Below are positions 42,714 through 51,585 of a stretch of DNA of 64,000 nucleotides, one piece after another. The translations under genes and the position numbers were made by a program. Source of the stretch: Fibrobacter sp. UWH6 (GTDB lineage Bacteria > Fibrobacterota > Fibrobacteria > Fibrobacterales > Fibrobacteraceae). The DNA is taken from positions 62,001-126,000 of the forward strand of contig NZ_FRAX01000003.1 of NCBI RefSeq assembly GCF_900142465.1. The letters run 5' to 3'. Position 1 is the stretch's first letter. Every line of letters starts with the position of its first letter. The notes beneath the pieces are model-generated. The model made no database searches. It was not told where the DNA came from and saw only the letters and a program-made list of their open reading frames with translations.

Positions 42714-44114
42714 TCACCTTCCGCCAACCAGGATCTGGTCCACCTTGATGGACGGTTGACCGACGGTTACGGGGATATGGCCGGAACTTGCGCCGCAGAC
42801 ACCGGCAGCCAATTCCAAGTCAGAACCCACCATGCTGATCTTAGGCATAATTTCGTGCCCCTTGCCAATAAGGGCCGCGCCACGGACCGGTTCGCAAATC
42901 TTGCCATCGCGAATGATGTAGCCTTCGTCAACAGCGAAGTTGAATTCACCGGTGGCCGGGTTTACGGAACCGCCAGCCATACGGGCGGCATACAGACCAT
43001 AATCCACACTAGAAATCATATCGTCCAGGGAATCCTTGCCCGGAGCAATAAAGGTATTGCGCATACGGCTAACGGGAGCGTACTTGTAGCTTTCGCGGCG
43101 AGCACTTCCGGTAAGTCCGATGCCCACTTCCTTAGCACCCACACGGTCAGACATGTAGGTTTTGAGAATACCGTTTTCGATGAGGGTGGTGCGCTGTGCG
43201 GGAGTGCCTTCGTCGTCAATTTTCAGGCTACCCCAGACACCATCCAAGGTGCCGTCGTCAATGGCGGTAAGGCAGGGCTGACCAATAGCCGTTCCCAACT
43301 TTCCGCAGAAGGGGCTGGCGTTGCGTCGTACCGATTCCGTTTCCAGCGGATGGCCGCAAGCTTCGTGGAAGATTACACCGCCAAAGCCGTTGCCCATGAC
43401 TACAGGCATCTGGCCGCCGGGAATGTAGCCGGCAGTCAACATGCGAAGCACTCGTTCGCCAGCGGAGTTGGCCATTTCTTCGGGAGAGTAATTGGCCAAC
43501 AGTTCATAACCGCCAATGGCGCCCGGACGCTCGGCAGAAGTCAAACGTTCAGAACCGTCAGCTGCAGTGACGCTTACGCTCAAGCGCAGGTGGCTGCGGT
43601 CCATTTCCACATTCAGACCTTCGCTGTTCAACAAATTAATGTGGGTGCAGTCATCAGTTACGCCAACGGTCACCTGAACAATCTTGTCGGAAATGCCGCG
43701 GGCAGTCTTGTCGGCACGGAACAGAAAATCCTGTTTGACAGCCTGGCCCAAAACTCGAGGATCCTGGAAGGCGGCGGCGTTGTAATCGCAGACGCGCTTT
43801 GCAGGAGCAAATTCAAAAGGCTTTGCAGCAGAACCTTCACCACCATTCATGGCGGCAATGCGACCAAAAGCCAAGGTCTTTACCAAGTTCACCAAGGCTT
43901 CTTCGGAATCGTCGCTGGTAAAACCATAGAGGACTTCGGTACCATACAGCAAACGGATGCCGATACCGTAATCTGTACCTGCCGTAGCCGTTTCAATCTT
44001 ACTGTCCTTAAGTCCCAGGCTAGAGCTTCGAGTTTCTTCTTCAAAAATTTCTACAAAGTCTGCACCGGCGCTTCGGCCAGCCTCAAAAATCTTAACAGCT
44101 ACAGACGGATTCAT
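42714..44114 (-). CDS. tldD: TldD-family metalloprotease
   Basis: 466 aa. The modulator-of-gyrase family (TldD/PmbA, peptidase U62) acts in peptide processing with a TldE partner. The zinc motif is HEACGH in VIFHEACGHPLETES (about residues 250-265), followed by conserved SVRRNASPF and GASSGHIPVTVGQP at the C-terminus. The N-terminal DSKIETATAGTDYGIGIRLL segment is typical. No tldE/pmbA gene is in this window. It follows hisF by 48 nt on the same strand, so the pair may be co-transcribed. Confidence 0.93.
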   Translation of the reverse strand: MNPSVAVKIFEAGRSAGADFVEIFEEETRSSSLGLKDSKIETATAGTDYGIGIRLLYGTEVLYGFTSDDSEEALVNLVKTLAFGRIAAMNGGEGSAAKPFEFAPAKRVCDYNAAAFQDPRVLGQAVKQDFLFRADKTARGISDKIVQVTVGVTDDCTHINLLNSEGLNVEMDRSHLRLSVSVTAADGSERLTSAERPGAIGGYELLANYSPEEMANSAGERVLRMLTAGYIPGGQMPVVMGNGFGGVIFHEACGHPLETESVRRNASPFCGKLGTAIGQPCLTAIDDGTLDGVWGSLKIDDEGTPAQRTTLIENGILKTYMSDRVGAKEVGIGLTGSARRESYKYAPVSRMRNTFIAPGKDSLDDMISSVDYGLYAARMAGGSVNPATGEFNFAVDEGYIIRDGKICEPVRGAALIGKGHEIMPKISMVGSDLELAAGVCGASSGHIPVTVGQPSIKVDQILVGGR

Positions 44115-44162
44115 AAAACCTCAAAAAAAACGCGACAACCCCTAGAGGTGCCGCGTCAAAAA

Positions 44163-44939
44163 TTACTTGTTGCGAACGGGAACGCCACCCTTGCGCATGG
44201 CATCCTTGATGCCCGGCACAGTGTAGTCGCCAAAATGAACCATGGAAGCCACCAAGGCGGCATCGGCGCTGGTCTTATTGAACAGGTCCACAATATGGTC
44301 GGGAGTACCGGCACCACCGCTGGCAATCACGGGAACCTGGACAGCCTTGGCCACCTGGTCGGTAATGTTCAGTTCGTAGCCCTGCTTGACACCGTCGGTA
44401 TCAATAGCATTCAGGCAAATTTCGCCAACGCCCAGCTCTTCAGCCTTCTTGGCCCATTCTACGGCATCGAGACCCATAGGCTGACGGCCGCCACGAATGT
44501 ACACTTCATAACCGCTGGGGAACTTTTCAGAAACACCCACAAACTTCGCATCCATACCCAGCACGATGCACTGGCGGCCAAAGGCCTTTGCACCTTCTGC
44601 AATGATTTCGGGATGGAGGACAGCCAAGCTGTTAACACTCACCTTTTCGGCACCGGCCAGCAATGCCTGATGCATGTCTTCCAGATTGCGGATACCGCCA
44701 CCTACAGCAAAGGGGATAAATACGCGCTTTGCAATCTGACGGATCATTTCCATGTCGCAGGGGCGGTTTTCGGCGCTGGCGGTAATATCGTAGAACACCA
44801 GTTCATCGACGCCTTCGTCACTATAGCGGGCACCCATCTCCACCGGATCACCGATATCGATATTACCCTTGAACTTAACACCCTTCGTCACCTTACGGTC
44901 ACGGACATCCAAACAGACAATCAAACGTTTTGTGAGCAT
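44163..44939 (-). CDS. hisF: Imidazole glycerol phosphate synthase cyclase subunit
   Basis: Cyclase half of the HisF-HisH enzyme of histidine synthesis (258 aa). The canonical start [20 protein letters not shown] begins at 44939; the frame upstream of it is not coding-like. TIM-barrel phosphate-binding motifs FAVGGGIRN and [11 protein letters not shown] are both present, with the catalytic Asp pair in CLDV and LGMDAKF. A TACATT box 6 nt upstream suggests a leaderless mRNA. Other his genes nearby: hisC and hisN at 35.5-37.5 kb, so the pathway is scattered. Confidence 0.96.
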   Translation of the reverse strand: MLTKRLIVCLDVRDRKVTKGVKFKGNIDIGDPVEMGARYSDEGVDELVFYDITASAENRPCDMEMIRQIAKRVFIPFAVGGGIRNLEDMHQALLAGAEKVSVNSLAVLHPEIIAEGAKAFGRQCIVLGMDAKFVGVSEKFPSGYEVYIRGGRQPMGLDAVEWAKKAEELGVGEICLNAIDTDGVKQGYELNITDQVAKAVQVPVIASGGAGTPDHIVDLFNKTSADAALVASMVHFGDYTVPGIKDAMRKGGVPVRNK

Positions 44940-44945
44940 GACGCA

Positions 44946-44951
44946 AATGTA
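44946..44951 (-). promoter_or_regulatory. -10-like box 6 nt before hisF
   Basis: Minus strand TACATT, spacer of 6 nt, then ATG at 44939, with no Shine-Dalgarno sequence. Confidence 0.4.
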
Positions 44952-44957
44952 GAAAAA

Positions 44958-45006
44958 GGTACGAGGAATGAGGCATGGGCAGTGAGCGGTGAGCAGCCAG
45001 TTGCGA
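44958..45006. repeat. Heptad-periodic repeat between hisF and trxA
   Basis: Seven consecutive 7-mers (GGTACGA, GGAATGA, GGCATGG, GCAGTGA, GCGGTGA, GCAGCCA, GTTGCGA), directly upstream of the hisF -10 box. Related to the tracts at 45, 207 and 27368. Confidence 0.8.
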
Positions 45007-45057
45007 GCTAAAGTCAGGCAACTCCGGCGCGATTGCATCCTGCGCTTTCGATAAAAA

Positions 45058-45089
45058 AAAATCCACCCTTCAAAAGGCGGATTTTTTGA
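45058..45089 (-). terminator. Terminator after trxA
   Basis: Minus strand ATCCGCC/GGGTGGAT stem followed by T8. Confidence 0.75.
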
Positions 45090-45110
45090 AAATCTGTATA
45101 AGAATCGCTA

Positions 45111-45434
45111 TTAGAGGTTACGGTCGATAACAGCCTTGACGGTGTTCTTAGGCACTGCGCCAACAACGTTGCCCACTTCGACGCCGTTCTTGAACAGCTT
45201 CATGTTGGGGATGTTAGTAATGCCAAAACGAGCGCAAATGTCGTTCACGCCGGCATCATCTACGTTAATCTTTGCGATGATAGCCTTGCCGTCATATTCG
45301 GCAGCCAGTTCATCAACAATAGGGCCCATCATCATGCAGGGGCGGCACCAGGTAGCCCAAAAATCAACGAACACCAACTGACCAGAACTGATCACTTCAT
45401 CAAAATTTTCTGCAGTAAGAGCTAAAGCAGCCAT
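45111..45434 (-). CDS. trxA: Thioredoxin with CRPC active site
   Basis: General disulfide reductase (107 aa from the ATG at 45434, with GGAG 6 nt upstream; an in-frame TTG at 45446 lies before the site). The fold is complete: VDFWATWCRPCMMMGPIVDEL, then ARFGITNIPNMKLFKNG with the cis-Pro. The active site reads CRPC where thioredoxins have CGPC; Arg for Gly could shift the redox potential or the partner range. Single gene with its own terminator. Confidence 0.93.
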   Translation of the reverse strand: MAALALTAENFDEVISSGQLVFVDFWATWCRPCMMMGPIVDELAAEYDGKAIIAKINVDDAGVNDICARFGITNIPNMKLFKNGVEVGNVVGAVPKNTVKAVIDRNL

Positions 45435-45494
45435 GACAATCTCCAATTTACATCTGTAAAGATAATAAAATCAGCCTAATTTGAGGATATATAA

Positions 45495-46166
45495 CTAGAA
45501 AGTAAACCCAATTGTGTAATTTACATCAAAATCTACGCCCACAGAAGATACTTCTTCCAGGTCATCGCGGTACTTTTTGCTCAAATAAGTGTTGGTATAG
45601 GTGGCACCGATATCAAAGGAAGAGGTAAAATGGCCCCAAATGGTCTTATTACCCACATACATGGCAAGACCCAGGCTATTTCCGGTTTCCTTAACGTCCT
45701 TGCTCCTCTTGTCTTCGTAGTCGCGTTCCACCTTTGCGTATTCATAAATGGCATGAATAGCCGTGTACATTCCCAGATGGCCGCGGTTGAAGTAATAGCG
45801 GAAACCTTCAGAAATACCAAAGACATTCACATCAAAATCAATCTTCTTGCGATTTTCGTCTTCGCCATCCCAGCTCTTGGTTTTGAAGTAAGGGCGAGTG
45901 ATAATGGATGCATTGGAATTGATGTTACCTTCCAAGGTTAGCATCAGTGGCAGATAATCCTTGAAGAGGGGGTAAAAAATCAGGGACACCGGATGCACAG
46001 AAATGGCAAAAATGGGTTCACTGCTAGCAACATGATTGATCGTCACATTAGGAGTCGCAGGAGCGGGAGCACCGGAAGTATACTTGGAGGGATCGTCCAC
46101 TACCTGGGCAAAGCTTGCAGAAACAAGAGCACCCAACATAACCAAAGCCAAGAAAGTCTTTTTCAT
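45495..46166 (-). CDS. Small outer-membrane beta-barrel protein
   Basis: 223 aa. Signal peptide about 1-20 (MKKTFLALVMLGALVSASFA). The mature protein has the strand pattern of an 8-strand barrel (FAISVHPVSLIFYPLFK, LPLMLTLEGNINSNASIIT) and ends in NYTIGFTF with a terminal Phe. It resembles DUF3575-type barrels in size, but I cannot confirm the family. Last gene of a four-gene minus-strand set with two PCMD lipoproteins and another barrel. Confidence 0.78.
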   Translation of the reverse strand: MKKTFLALVMLGALVSASFAQVVDDPSKYTSGAPAPATPNVTINHVASSEPIFAISVHPVSLIFYPLFKDYLPLMLTLEGNINSNASIITRPYFKTKSWDGEDENRKKIDFDVNVFGISEGFRYYFNRGHLGMYTAIHAIYEYAKVERDYEDKRSKDVKETGNSLGLAMYVGNKTIWGHFTSSFDIGATYTNTYLSKKYRDDLEEVSSVGVDFDVNYTIGFTF

Positions 46167-46184
46167 TTCGTCCTCTTAAAAACG

Positions 46185-47855
46185 TTAGTAATAATAGAAA
46201 CGTATCTCGTCTACAACAAGTGTAGCTCCCACCTTTCCCTTGTAATAATTGCCGTTAGCGCTAGATGCCATGACCGCCCTGAGGTGGGTCACAGCCATAT
46301 CGCCGTCATAGCCATTCAGATGGTTATCAATGCCGCTGGAATTTTCCAGGTCATCCTTAAAAGTGTTGGAATTATGGATAGGAGAATCTTCATAAGGTTC
46401 GCCATACTTAAACTTCAAGCGCAAGGTCTTAAAACCGTTTTCCTTTTCAACGATGGAAACCACATCGGGATTGGGGCGGCCAGAATTGTCATCTGAGGCA
46501 GAACGGTACCAGGCAGAAGCCACCAACGTATTTACATCGCTAGAGGTGCGGTACTGATTCTTTCCCTCATTTGCAGTGGCAGTACGATTTTCCAGGAAGA
46601 AGTAAATGTCGCAGCTGTCGCCCTTGCCTTCATAGGTAAAGTCTACTTCTACATACTGCGGACGACCTTCAAAAGGCCTACCGAAATCAATCAGTTCATT
46701 TCCGTCGGGATATTTGCTCAACATGCTCGTTGCGCCAACGCCCTTAGGATTAAAGTAGCCTGTAAAGATATTTCCGCTGGCAAACTGTCCAATGCCAAGA
46801 ATCTTCGCATCCATGGACTCCATCTTGGCAGCCTTTCCACCAGCCACAACCAAAGGAGAAGTCATGTTGAAGCCGGAGGTGTTTCCATTAGACCAGTCAG
46901 ATGCAACATACTTGTTCCAGGAATCAAAAGAACTATTGGGGAACTGATAGCCAGCAACAATTCGGTATTCCTGTTCGGTCTTGCCGTTGGAGACTGTAGC
47001 AATCACCCCCTGGGCCAGGTTGTATTCGCCGTCATTTTCTACTCCAGAAATTTCGGCTCCTTCAGACAAGGTAATATCGCTAATTTTAACGCTAGACAAT
47101 CCCGAGGCGTAGTCCAAATCATCATAGTGGATTCTGAAGGAGACCTTGCCGTCGCTGACGGAGCTATCAATGATCGCCTCGTTCCCGCCAATCTTCATAG
47201 ACAGAATTCGCGGTGCATCCGGTTTCGATTCAGGGAATTCTTCGGCGGAGCCGAGATTTTCGCCAGAATCCTGAGCCTTGGAACTGCTGGACTTCACTTC
47301 ATCCTGCTTGTCGTCAGACTTATCATCAGACTTGGCACTGCTGGAAGACTTGGCCGAACTAGAAGAAGATTTGCCCTTGTCATCAGCAACGGCTTCTACG
47401 CCAGGAATGGTAAAGCTAATCTGCCAAATGGAGGCGTCCCCATTTTCGGCCACCACAGCCACATAAACCGCAAGGCTAGAGGGAATGCGGATTTTGTCGC
47501 CAGAGCGCAGACGTTCGCTGGAATAAGAAACTTCGTGAGCCAGAGAATCCAATCCGGCGGAATCCGACGGAAATTCCTTGAACTTGCTATTGACCAAGTG
47601 CAATGTCGCCATGGAACTGATATCCAGAACATCCACCGCCACGGAGTCCCAGGATTCACCTTCTTCGGGAGCGACAAGTTTCACCTTGATCTTATGTTCG
47701 TCGGCATAGACCGACACGGAACCATCTTGACCTTCAAAGGTCAGTTCGTTAAGAGTCTTGTAGCCCGATGTTCCAAAGGAATCGTAGTCGGCAGTGCAGG
47801 CTACAAAAGACATTAAAACGGTTAAGAACGCAAGGAGTGAAATCAGACCTTTCAT
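46185..47855 (-). CDS. PCMD-domain surface lipoprotein
   Basis: 556 aa. Lipoprotein signal (LMSFVACTAD, Cys about residue 20). Residues about 25-160 are a beta-rich module. A low-complexity linker (about 165-210) of Ser runs alternating with Lys/Asp follows. The second half, starting near NSSFDSWNKY, matches the PCMD (putative carbohydrate metabolism domain) type: WSNGNTSG, GGKAAKMESM, IFTGYFNPKG and GRPFEGRPQYVEVDFTYEGKGD. Such proteins are surface-exposed and linked to glycan use in Bacteroidota. It sits 11 nt from the next PCMD gene. Confidence 0.82.
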   Translation of the reverse strand: MKGLISLLAFLTVLMSFVACTADYDSFGTSGYKTLNELTFEGQDGSVSVYADEHKIKVKLVAPEEGESWDSVAVDVLDISSMATLHLVNSKFKEFPSDSAGLDSLAHEVSYSSERLRSGDKIRIPSSLAVYVAVVAENGDASIWQISFTIPGVEAVADDKGKSSSSSAKSSSSAKSDDKSDDKQDEVKSSSSKAQDSGENLGSAEEFPESKPDAPRILSMKIGGNEAIIDSSVSDGKVSFRIHYDDLDYASGLSSVKISDITLSEGAEISGVENDGEYNLAQGVIATVSNGKTEQEYRIVAGYQFPNSSFDSWNKYVASDWSNGNTSGFNMTSPLVVAGGKAAKMESMDAKILGIGQFASGNIFTGYFNPKGVGATSMLSKYPDGNELIDFGRPFEGRPQYVEVDFTYEGKGDSCDIYFFLENRTATANEGKNQYRTSSDVNTLVASAWYRSASDDNSGRPNPDVVSIVEKENGFKTLRLKFKYGEPYEDSPIHNSNTFKDDLENSSGIDNHLNGYDGDMAVTHLRAVMASSANGNYYKGKVGATLVVDEIRFYYY

Positions 47856-47866
47856 GATACCACCTC

Positions 47867-49183
47867 TTAGTAATTCAGCTTAAAGTTATCGAGGATCAGC
47901 TTAGCTTCTTTTCCGCCACGCTGTTTTTTGCCAGTTCCAGCAGCACCGCCAGCCACCACATGGGCATAGGCAGAAGAAGCAAACATCACATGGATAGAAG
48001 CAACTTCTTCGGTTCCCTCGCCCAAAGTCAAACCTTCAGCCATGGCAAAACCACCCTGCAACAATCCATCGGGATCAGCGCCATAGGACAATTCGACAAC
48101 GACGGTTTTATCGCTTACGGATTCGGAATCGGAATGCATACCGCAGGCCACAACCTTCTTGTCGGCGCTAACCAGCATCACATACATCAAGGACTTCTGA
48201 GGATATTCCGTACTTGTATTGGAAACATGTTCGTAGGAATATTTCACCTCAAAGGAAACCGGGCGTGCCGTAAACGGGCGACCAAATGTCATCCCCTGAG
48301 AAATATCCGATTCATAACCGGCATCCGGTGTTCCCGAAGTGTAATTCCACTGGTAAAGCTGGACGATATCATTGGCCTTAAAGGAGCCAGCAAAGTAGAA
48401 CCCGCCTGCAATTTTCCAGGAGCCGGGAACGCTTAGAAATGAACCGACAATCTCGCGGGTGGTCAAGGTTGCACGACCACTGGCAAATTCAAGATTAGCC
48501 GAAGACTGGAACTTGATACCGCCGGCGGAAGTTGCTTCAGCCATGACATCGCTGGTAGTTCCCCAGAAAGAAGCGTCGTACTTGGTAAAATCGGAACCCG
48601 GGAGCTGCGGTTCTTCGGCACTACTAGACAGAATTTCTTCGGAGCTGGAAGAAATTTCTTCAGAGCTACTAGAAACTTCTTCGCTAGAACTGGATTCTGC
48701 ATCCTTTACAGAACTGGAAGACTCGCTCTTGGCAGAACTACTGGATTTTACACTACTGGAACTGCTAACCTTTTTAGAACTGCTGGATTTTACCTCGGGA
48801 GATTTGACCTTCCAGACGTCAACAACGCGGTTCTTTTCATCAAGGACTACAATATTTGCGAATTCACCTTCTCTTGTTATCAAGTATGCGCCTGACTTCA
48901 GCGGACTATCCCAATCTATTTCAGGATCCACCAGGTCCTGGTCCAAAGCCAGGTAGTATTTAGCGCCACCCAAAGAAGACAGAGACGAAACCTTCAGGGA
49001 ATCCTTTGGGCAGGGAACATCAATTTCATGTTTCTTGACATTCAGGCTTGCATCCTTGCAGTTTGAAAAGAGAGGGCCTTCATCAACCTTTTCAACTTCG
49101 GCGGAAGTTCCCGATTCGCCACAGCCCCACAGGCACAAGGCCACAGCCGCGAACAAAAAAGCAGTCTTATTCATCCAGTTCAT
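47867..49183 (-). CDS. PCMD-domain surface lipoprotein with poly-Ser linker
   Basis: 438 aa. Lipoprotein signal (LCLWGCGES, Cys about residue 21). The N-terminal 115 residues form a small domain. The linker (about 130-195) is almost entirely Ser with Lys/Glu: SSSSKKVSSSSSVKSSSSAK and repeated SSSSEE blocks. The C-terminal domain shares the PCMD plan of its neighbour (GGFYFAGSFKANDIVQLY, MTFGRPFTARPVSFEVKYSY) and the same ending (VDEIRFYYY there, LDNFKLNY here). Likely a paralogue of that gene after an old duplication. Confidence 0.82.
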   Translation of the reverse strand: MNWMNKTAFLFAAVALCLWGCGESGTSAEVEKVDEGPLFSNCKDASLNVKKHEIDVPCPKDSLKVSSLSSLGGAKYYLALDQDLVDPEIDWDSPLKSGAYLITREGEFANIVVLDEKNRVVDVWKVKSPEVKSSSSKKVSSSSSVKSSSSAKSESSSSVKDAESSSSEEVSSSSEEISSSSEEILSSSAEEPQLPGSDFTKYDASFWGTTSDVMAEATSAGGIKFQSSANLEFASGRATLTTREIVGSFLSVPGSWKIAGGFYFAGSFKANDIVQLYQWNYTSGTPDAGYESDISQGMTFGRPFTARPVSFEVKYSYEHVSNTSTEYPQKSLMYVMLVSADKKVVACGMHSDSESVSDKTVVVELSYGADPDGLLQGGFAMAEGLTLGEGTEEVASIHVMFASSAYAHVVAGGAAGTGKKQRGGKEAKLILDNFKLNY

Positions 49184-49192
49184 TGCAATCTC

Positions 49193-49933
49193 CTAGAAGA
49201 ACATGACCAGAGAGAAGTCCAGGGCCAATAGGTTAATGGTAAAGTTCACTACATTGTACACAAGCTGACTTTTAGTTTCGCCATTTTCTTCAACTTCAAT
49301 GACGCTGGAATTCAGGCCCAGCAAGCCCACAGAAGTTTCAAAGGCGAATCGGTTCAGCACCATGATGCAAATACCGGGATTGATACCTGCCGCAATAGAC
49401 CAGGAACGGTTGCGGGATTTCTTCATGTCTTCCCCATCATCGGTCTGGGATATGCCGTAGGAATATTCAACCGAAATGGAGGTTTCATTGAAGAAGTAGA
49501 CGTTTCTGGAATCAAGAATCTTCAGGTAGTTTTTCAATAGCGGCTGGATAAAGAATCCGTTGCTCACATACTTCCGATGTTCAGACAGATCCAAAACATC
49601 TTCTAGCAGGGCGAAGTCAATATCAAACCAGGTTCTGGAATAACCGGCACGCATACCGATGGCCATAGCGTCCTTGACGAAGTAGCCACCGAACGCTTCA
49701 ACCGTAAAAGTGTAGCCATAAGCCTCGTATACATCGCCGATCATAATGTTCAGCACATCATCATCGGTATTGGCCTGGATCAATGAAAGGGATGTACCGC
49801 CATAAAAATTTCCTGCAGCAATGGCTTCACCTTTTTCTACAGGATACAAGCCTTCTAGGATTCCACCTTTCTTTTCTTCGGCGGAAGCAATGGCTACAAA
49901 AAGAGCCAAACATAACAAAAAACAAAATCTCAT
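49193..49933 (-). CDS. Outer-membrane barrel protein of the PCMD operon
   Basis: 246 aa. Signal peptide about 1-18 (cut near IASAEEK). Barrel-like strands, for example GYTFTVEAFGGYFVKDAMAI and ISVEYSYGISQT, and a terminal SLVMFF. No family recognised. It begins the set of four minus-strand genes 49933-45495 with gaps of 9, 11 and 18 nt, so one operon is likely: barrel, PCMD, PCMD, barrel. Confidence 0.75.
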   Translation of the reverse strand: MRFCFLLCLALFVAIASAEEKKGGILEGLYPVEKGEAIAAGNFYGGTSLSLIQANTDDDVLNIMIGDVYEAYGYTFTVEAFGGYFVKDAMAIGMRAGYSRTWFDIDFALLEDVLDLSEHRKYVSNGFFIQPLLKNYLKILDSRNVYFFNETSISVEYSYGISQTDDGEDMKKSRNRSWSIAAGINPGICIMVLNRFAFETSVGLLGLNSSVIEVEENGETKSQLVYNVVNFTINLLALDFSLVMFF

Positions 49934-49975
49934 ATTATCGCAAAGTTAAAAATTTGCGAAAATCAGGTCAAACCC

Positions 49976-50971
49976 CTAAACCCTACCAGCAAAGAAATTG
50001 GAAAAAAGCAACAAGCCCGAAACAAAAATTACCGCCCCGCCTACCATCGAAGTAAAGCAGTAAATGCTAGAGGCAAAGCGAGATGCCCTTGAAGTTTTGT
50101 CGATTCCCTTTCTAAAGGCTACTGCCCCAATACCAAAAAGAACATTGGTACAAGTCATGCCGATGCAAACGAGAACCGCACCAAGCAAGGCAAGCCCCAC
50201 CATGGAATTCAGCAGGCAGAATAGAACAATCAGGGCCACAGCCGGGCAAGGCACAATTCCCGTTACTGCAGCAATGCCGATAATTTCTTTCCAGCGGGCG
50301 AAAGGCGGCAACACATTTTCCTGGCCTTCACATTTACGGCGACGTCCCTTGACAAAATCCACAACGCCAAGCACAGCAAGCAGCAAGCCCGTAATCATGA
50401 GCAATGCATAGCTAGCCATTTCGATACCACCGCGACCATTTTCGAAAACAGGGAATACCGTGGCCTTGAAAATTGCATACAAAATAAAGAGTAGTACAAC
50501 AGCGCTCAGCGTATGAGTAAAAGTAATACCCGCACCCAGAGCAACTCCCTGACGCCAACGTCCGCGACGAGCCAAGAAGAATCCGATGACAATAGACTTG
50601 CCATGGCCCGGGCCCAAGGCATGGAGCATGCCATAGACAAAGCACAGCAGAAGGAACTTCCAGATACAAGACCAGTCCCCAGATTTCATGGCCACAATTT
50701 TCGCCGTTACTTTTTCGCGCAGATCCTTCTGCACCTGAGCCAAAGCGGCATGAAAAGAGGCCCCCTGAGTGGGCGCAGATTTCAGAGGTTCCTCTGAAGT
50801 TGTATTGACCGCACTGTCAGGGACTGTTGAAGTTTCTACCTGCGTCGCAACAGGTTTAGAAGAACCATCTTCACTAACATCAAAGCGTTTCTTCTTGACA
50901 GCGGCGGACGCCCCAATAGCCAAGGAGAGCACTAGCACCATTAAAACTTTCAGGAGATTCTGCACATTCAC
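49976..50971 (-). CDS. NicO-family (nickel/cobalt) metal exporter
   Basis: 331 aa. Signal-like N-terminus (about 1-24), then a periplasmic segment of about 80 residues and six or more membrane helices. The family signature HALGPGHGKSIVIGFFLARR (about residues 117-136) and a second motif, GAGITFTHTLSAV, with metal-binding histidines are clear. The product should export Ni or Co across the inner membrane. The neighbouring DUF1007 gene lies 17 nt upstream, a known pairing. The metal is not predictable from sequence. Confidence 0.88.
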   Translation of the reverse strand: MNVQNLLKVLMVLVLSLAIGASAAVKKKRFDVSEDGSSKPVATQVETSTVPDSAVNTTSEEPLKSAPTQGASFHAALAQVQKDLREKVTAKIVAMKSGDWSCIWKFLLLCFVYGMLHALGPGHGKSIVIGFFLARRGRWRQGVALGAGITFTHTLSAVVLLFILYAIFKATVFPVFENGRGGIEMASYALLMITGLLLAVLGVVDFVKGRRRKCEGQENVLPPFARWKEIIGIAAVTGIVPCPAVALIVLFCLLNSMVGLALLGAVLVCIGMTCTNVLFGIGAVAFRKGIDKTSRASRFASSIYCFTSMVGGAVIFVSGLLLFSNFFAGRV

Positions 50972-50988
50972 CCCGCAACAGTCTTTCG

Positions 50989-51579
50989 CTACTTTTTCTT
51001 ATATCTCAGGTATAAGCCTTCTATACCCGAATGAAAAGCCTTGAACAAGGTCAAGTCGCTAACGCCGTCGTTAAAAAACTCCACGTCTATGGAATCAGGA
51101 GCCTCAACGTCGGCACTTTCCATATCTGTGGTCATCAAGATGTAATTGGTAACGTCGGCAACAACAACTACAAGCATGGAGTAATCATTGGTGGCAGGGC
51201 AACCAAAATACACGTCAAAGTCAAGGACCAGTCGGCGATTCTGCAAAGAAGCCTTGAAGTTCTTGACCTGCTTAGCCTTCAAGAAATCAGAACCGCGCTG
51301 AACGTAGTTGTAGTAGTTATTCCCTTCAAGAGGATCCAGGATAATACTCTTGAACCACTCATTTTCCTTGGGAGAAATTACACCATCGCCATCAACATCG
51401 CCAGACGACATCATGGCGGTACTATAAAGTTCATCGTACACCCAGCGGTTCCTGACCGAGGTAAATCCATCCTTGTCAAAAAGAACCTTGACTGTCGCAT
51501 CCACAAAAACGTGGGGATGGCAAAAGCCTGGGACAACCCAGGCCATGCACAAAAAGAAAATCAACTTTAGAGTCTTCAC
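50989..51579 (-). CDS. DUF1007 family periplasmic protein
   Basis: 196 aa. Signal peptide about 1-20. HPHVFVDATVKVLF directly after it is the diagnostic N-terminus of DUF1007, a small periplasmic protein usually encoded beside NicO-type metal exporters and thought to help pass the metal. It contains an EF-hand-like loop (DVDGDGVISPKE, about 60-71) that may bind calcium. Upstream of the NicO gene by 17 nt. Confidence 0.9.
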   Translation of the reverse strand: MKTLKLIFFLCMAWVVPGFCHPHVFVDATVKVLFDKDGFTSVRNRWVYDELYSTAMMSSGDVDGDGVISPKENEWFKSIILDPLEGNNYYNYVQRGSDFLKAKQVKNFKASLQNRRLVLDFDVYFGCPATNDYSMLVVVVADVTNYILMTTDMESADVEAPDSIDVEFFNDGVSDLTLFKAFHSGIEGLYLRYKKK

Positions 51580-51585
51580 ACGAAC

